This document shows, in pieces, positions 63,005 through 64,000 of a stretch of DNA of 64,000 bases; position 1 is the first letter of the stretch, and each line of letters opens with the position of its first letter. This DNA comes from Methanosarcina vacuolata Z-761 (lineage in GTDB: Archaea; Halobacteriota; Methanosarcinia; Methanosarcinales; Methanosarcinaceae), in the NCBI RefSeq assembly GCF_000969905.1, contig NZ_CP009520.1, positions 1,054,001-1,118,000 on the forward strand, written 5' to 3'. Below the pieces are notes generated by a model. It was not told the origin of the DNA. It was given only the letters and a program-made list of their open reading frames with translations, and did not search any database. Made by a program: the position numbers and the translations under genes.

Positions 63005-64000
63005 CTACACCCCTGTGCTATATCTAAGGATTGCGGCAATTCCACCGAAAGCTATCATAAGTTGAGAACCTTCATCGAAATCTGTTGATATAAAAGCAGT
63101 CCTTGCATTGCCTATGTCAGAGAGTTCTGAGAATTCGCCAACGATATCAGTAGTATCCGTAACTTCAAGTGCAGAACCACATTCAGGGCAATTTCCAGCC
63201 GCAGGAACAGCTTCATTGGACTTCCATTTTCTTGTTCTTTTATTCTCATATCCGCAAACACTGCATTTGAGAGTTACTCTTTCAGATCGCAGGTCTTCAG
63301 AAAGTAAAAGCACATCAACTGCCTTTAGTTCCAGATTTGCCCTTACACTGTCTTCTCCATAAGATACTTTACCAGATTCAGTAGCGAGTTCTTTATAAAA
63401 TAATTTCATATTTTTCTTTTGCTTAATCAAGTCAATACCCTGGAGTGTATCCTCTGCTGCATTTATTAACTCAGAAAAACCTGATTCATCCGTATACCCT
63501 GTATCGAAAAGTCCAAGAACCTTTTTCTGAAGCTCATAATGTAGAAATCCACCTTCATTGAACTCTTCTTTAGTCGGGGAATGCCCTCCTATAAGAATGC
63601 CTTTAAGTTCAGATGGCTCCACTTCAAGAAATGCCTCACTTGCAGCATTCCCTATTCTTTTGTAAAAATCATGAATCGAAATGCGTCTGAGCTGTTCAAA
63701 ACGATGTGCACTCTGCCCTCCTTTTCTTTGTTTTCCAGGGACGGTGGAGTGGAGATGCTTAATAACCTCAGTTTGCCTGCCCACAAGCATACCGATAGTT
63801 GCTTCTCTTAGATCTAGAAGTATGAGCCCATAAGTACTGCACTCTCTGAGCATTTCCTCAAGGGGCTCAAGATAAAAAATGGAATCACAGTGATATATGT
63901 AATCTACAACAGGTTCCGGAGAAAAAAGAACTTCATTTACCATGCCTGTCCTGTTAGCTCCGGCACTGACAGTTCCTGCAAAATAAACTATCCCGTTTTC
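63005..64000 (-). CDS. prf1: Peptide chain release factor aRF1, N-terminus outside the window
   Basis: 331 residues are visible and the frame is open to the right edge. The GGQ motif that triggers peptide release is intact in GKQRKGGQSAHRFEQLRR. YHCDSIFYLEPLEEMLRE and the C-terminal ISTDFDEGSQLMIAFGGIAA are aRF1 blocks; two Cys pairs (CSVCGYENK and CPECGSA) lie in the mini-domain. The stop-codon reading parts (NIKS, YxCxxxF) lie outside. Some methanosarcinas carry two aRF1 genes, one thought to relate to pyrrolysine decoding of UAG; which this is cannot be told here. Confidence 0.9.
   Translation of the reverse strand, partial: ENGIVYFAGTVSAGANRTGMVNEVLFSPEPVVDYIYHCDSIFYLEPLEEMLRECSTYGLILLDLREATIGMLVGRQTEVIKHLHSTVPGKQRKGGQSAHRFEQLRRISIHDFYKRIGNAASEAFLEVEPSELKGILIGGHSPTKEEFNEGGFLHYELQKKVLGLFDTGYTDESGFSELINAAEDTLQGIDLIKQKKNMKLFYKELATESGKVSYGEDSVRANLELKAVDVLLLSEDLRSERVTLKCSVCGYENKRTRKWKSNEAVPAAGNCPECGSALEVTDTTDIVGEFSELSDIGNARTAFISTDFDEGSQLMIAFGGIAAILRYSTGV

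Overview
The window reads as chromosome of a methanogenic archaeon of the Methanosarcina type. The evidence is archaeal: eukaryote-like ribosomal proteins (eL19, eL32, eS4), an RNA polymerase subunit D carrying two ferredoxin-type Fe-S motifs, an RNase P protein (Rpp29 type), a Cbf5-type pseudouridine synthase, an aRF1 release factor, AT-rich intergenic DNA with archaeal TATA boxes, and large Asn/Ser/Thr-rich surface proteins. Species cannot be fixed from the sequence alone.

Layout. 1-3031 (minus): a nucleotide-sugar operon (UDP-sugar dehydrogenase, two epimerases, the last cut by the window edge). 3032-5740: AT-rich island with a membrane acyltransferase flanked by two copies of a short element with terminal inverted repeats. 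5795-7370: GyrI-like protein and HD-domain protein. 7546-12703 (minus): a YhaO-like nuclease and YhaN-like coiled-coil ATPase pair. 13028-15370: TPR protein. 15723-17108: archaeal AAA ATPase with nuclease-like tail and a palindrome at its predicted transcription start. 17314-18487: DUF429 protein and two identical tRNA-Leu genes. 18807-21209 (minus): rps13-rps4-rps11-rpoD. 21727-24996: methyltransferase and an ABC exporter. 25851-32200 (minus): tRNA-Ser, cbf5, cmk, DUF106 membrane protein, a winged-helix regulator, adk and secY. 32343-43841 (minus): the S10/spc-type ribosomal protein operon from rpl3 to rpl15. 44909-45076: a small zinc-finger gene not visible to a 60-residue cut-off. 46414-56494 (plus): five paralogous exported proteins, the most distinctive part of the window. 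57139-64000: glycosyltransferase remnant, DHH phosphoesterase, zinc-ribbon protein, cytochrome bd oxidase cydAB, a Fur/PerR-like regulator, and aRF1 running off the edge.

How it fits together. The core is translation and secretion machinery in conserved archaeal order, but broken between rpl15 and secY by a hairpin-plus-T terminator-like signal and between adk and DUF106 by about 1.2 kb with a regulator and a tandem repeat. The accessory part is a surface-protein locus built from two exchangeable extracellular domains, a signal peptide and an optional C-terminal membrane anchor. All five genes appear to start at TTG. Three share a duplicated terminator-promoter-leader cassette, one leader carries about 16 copies of a 15-bp repeat, and the largest protein carries in-frame 57-bp and 126-bp repeats rich in N-glycosylation sequons. 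I regard this as the best candidate for an undescribed, variable cell-envelope system. Short tandem repeats and MITE-like elements fill many intergenic gaps.

Limits: all coordinates and motif counts were made by eye; family names rest on recognised motifs, not on searches.
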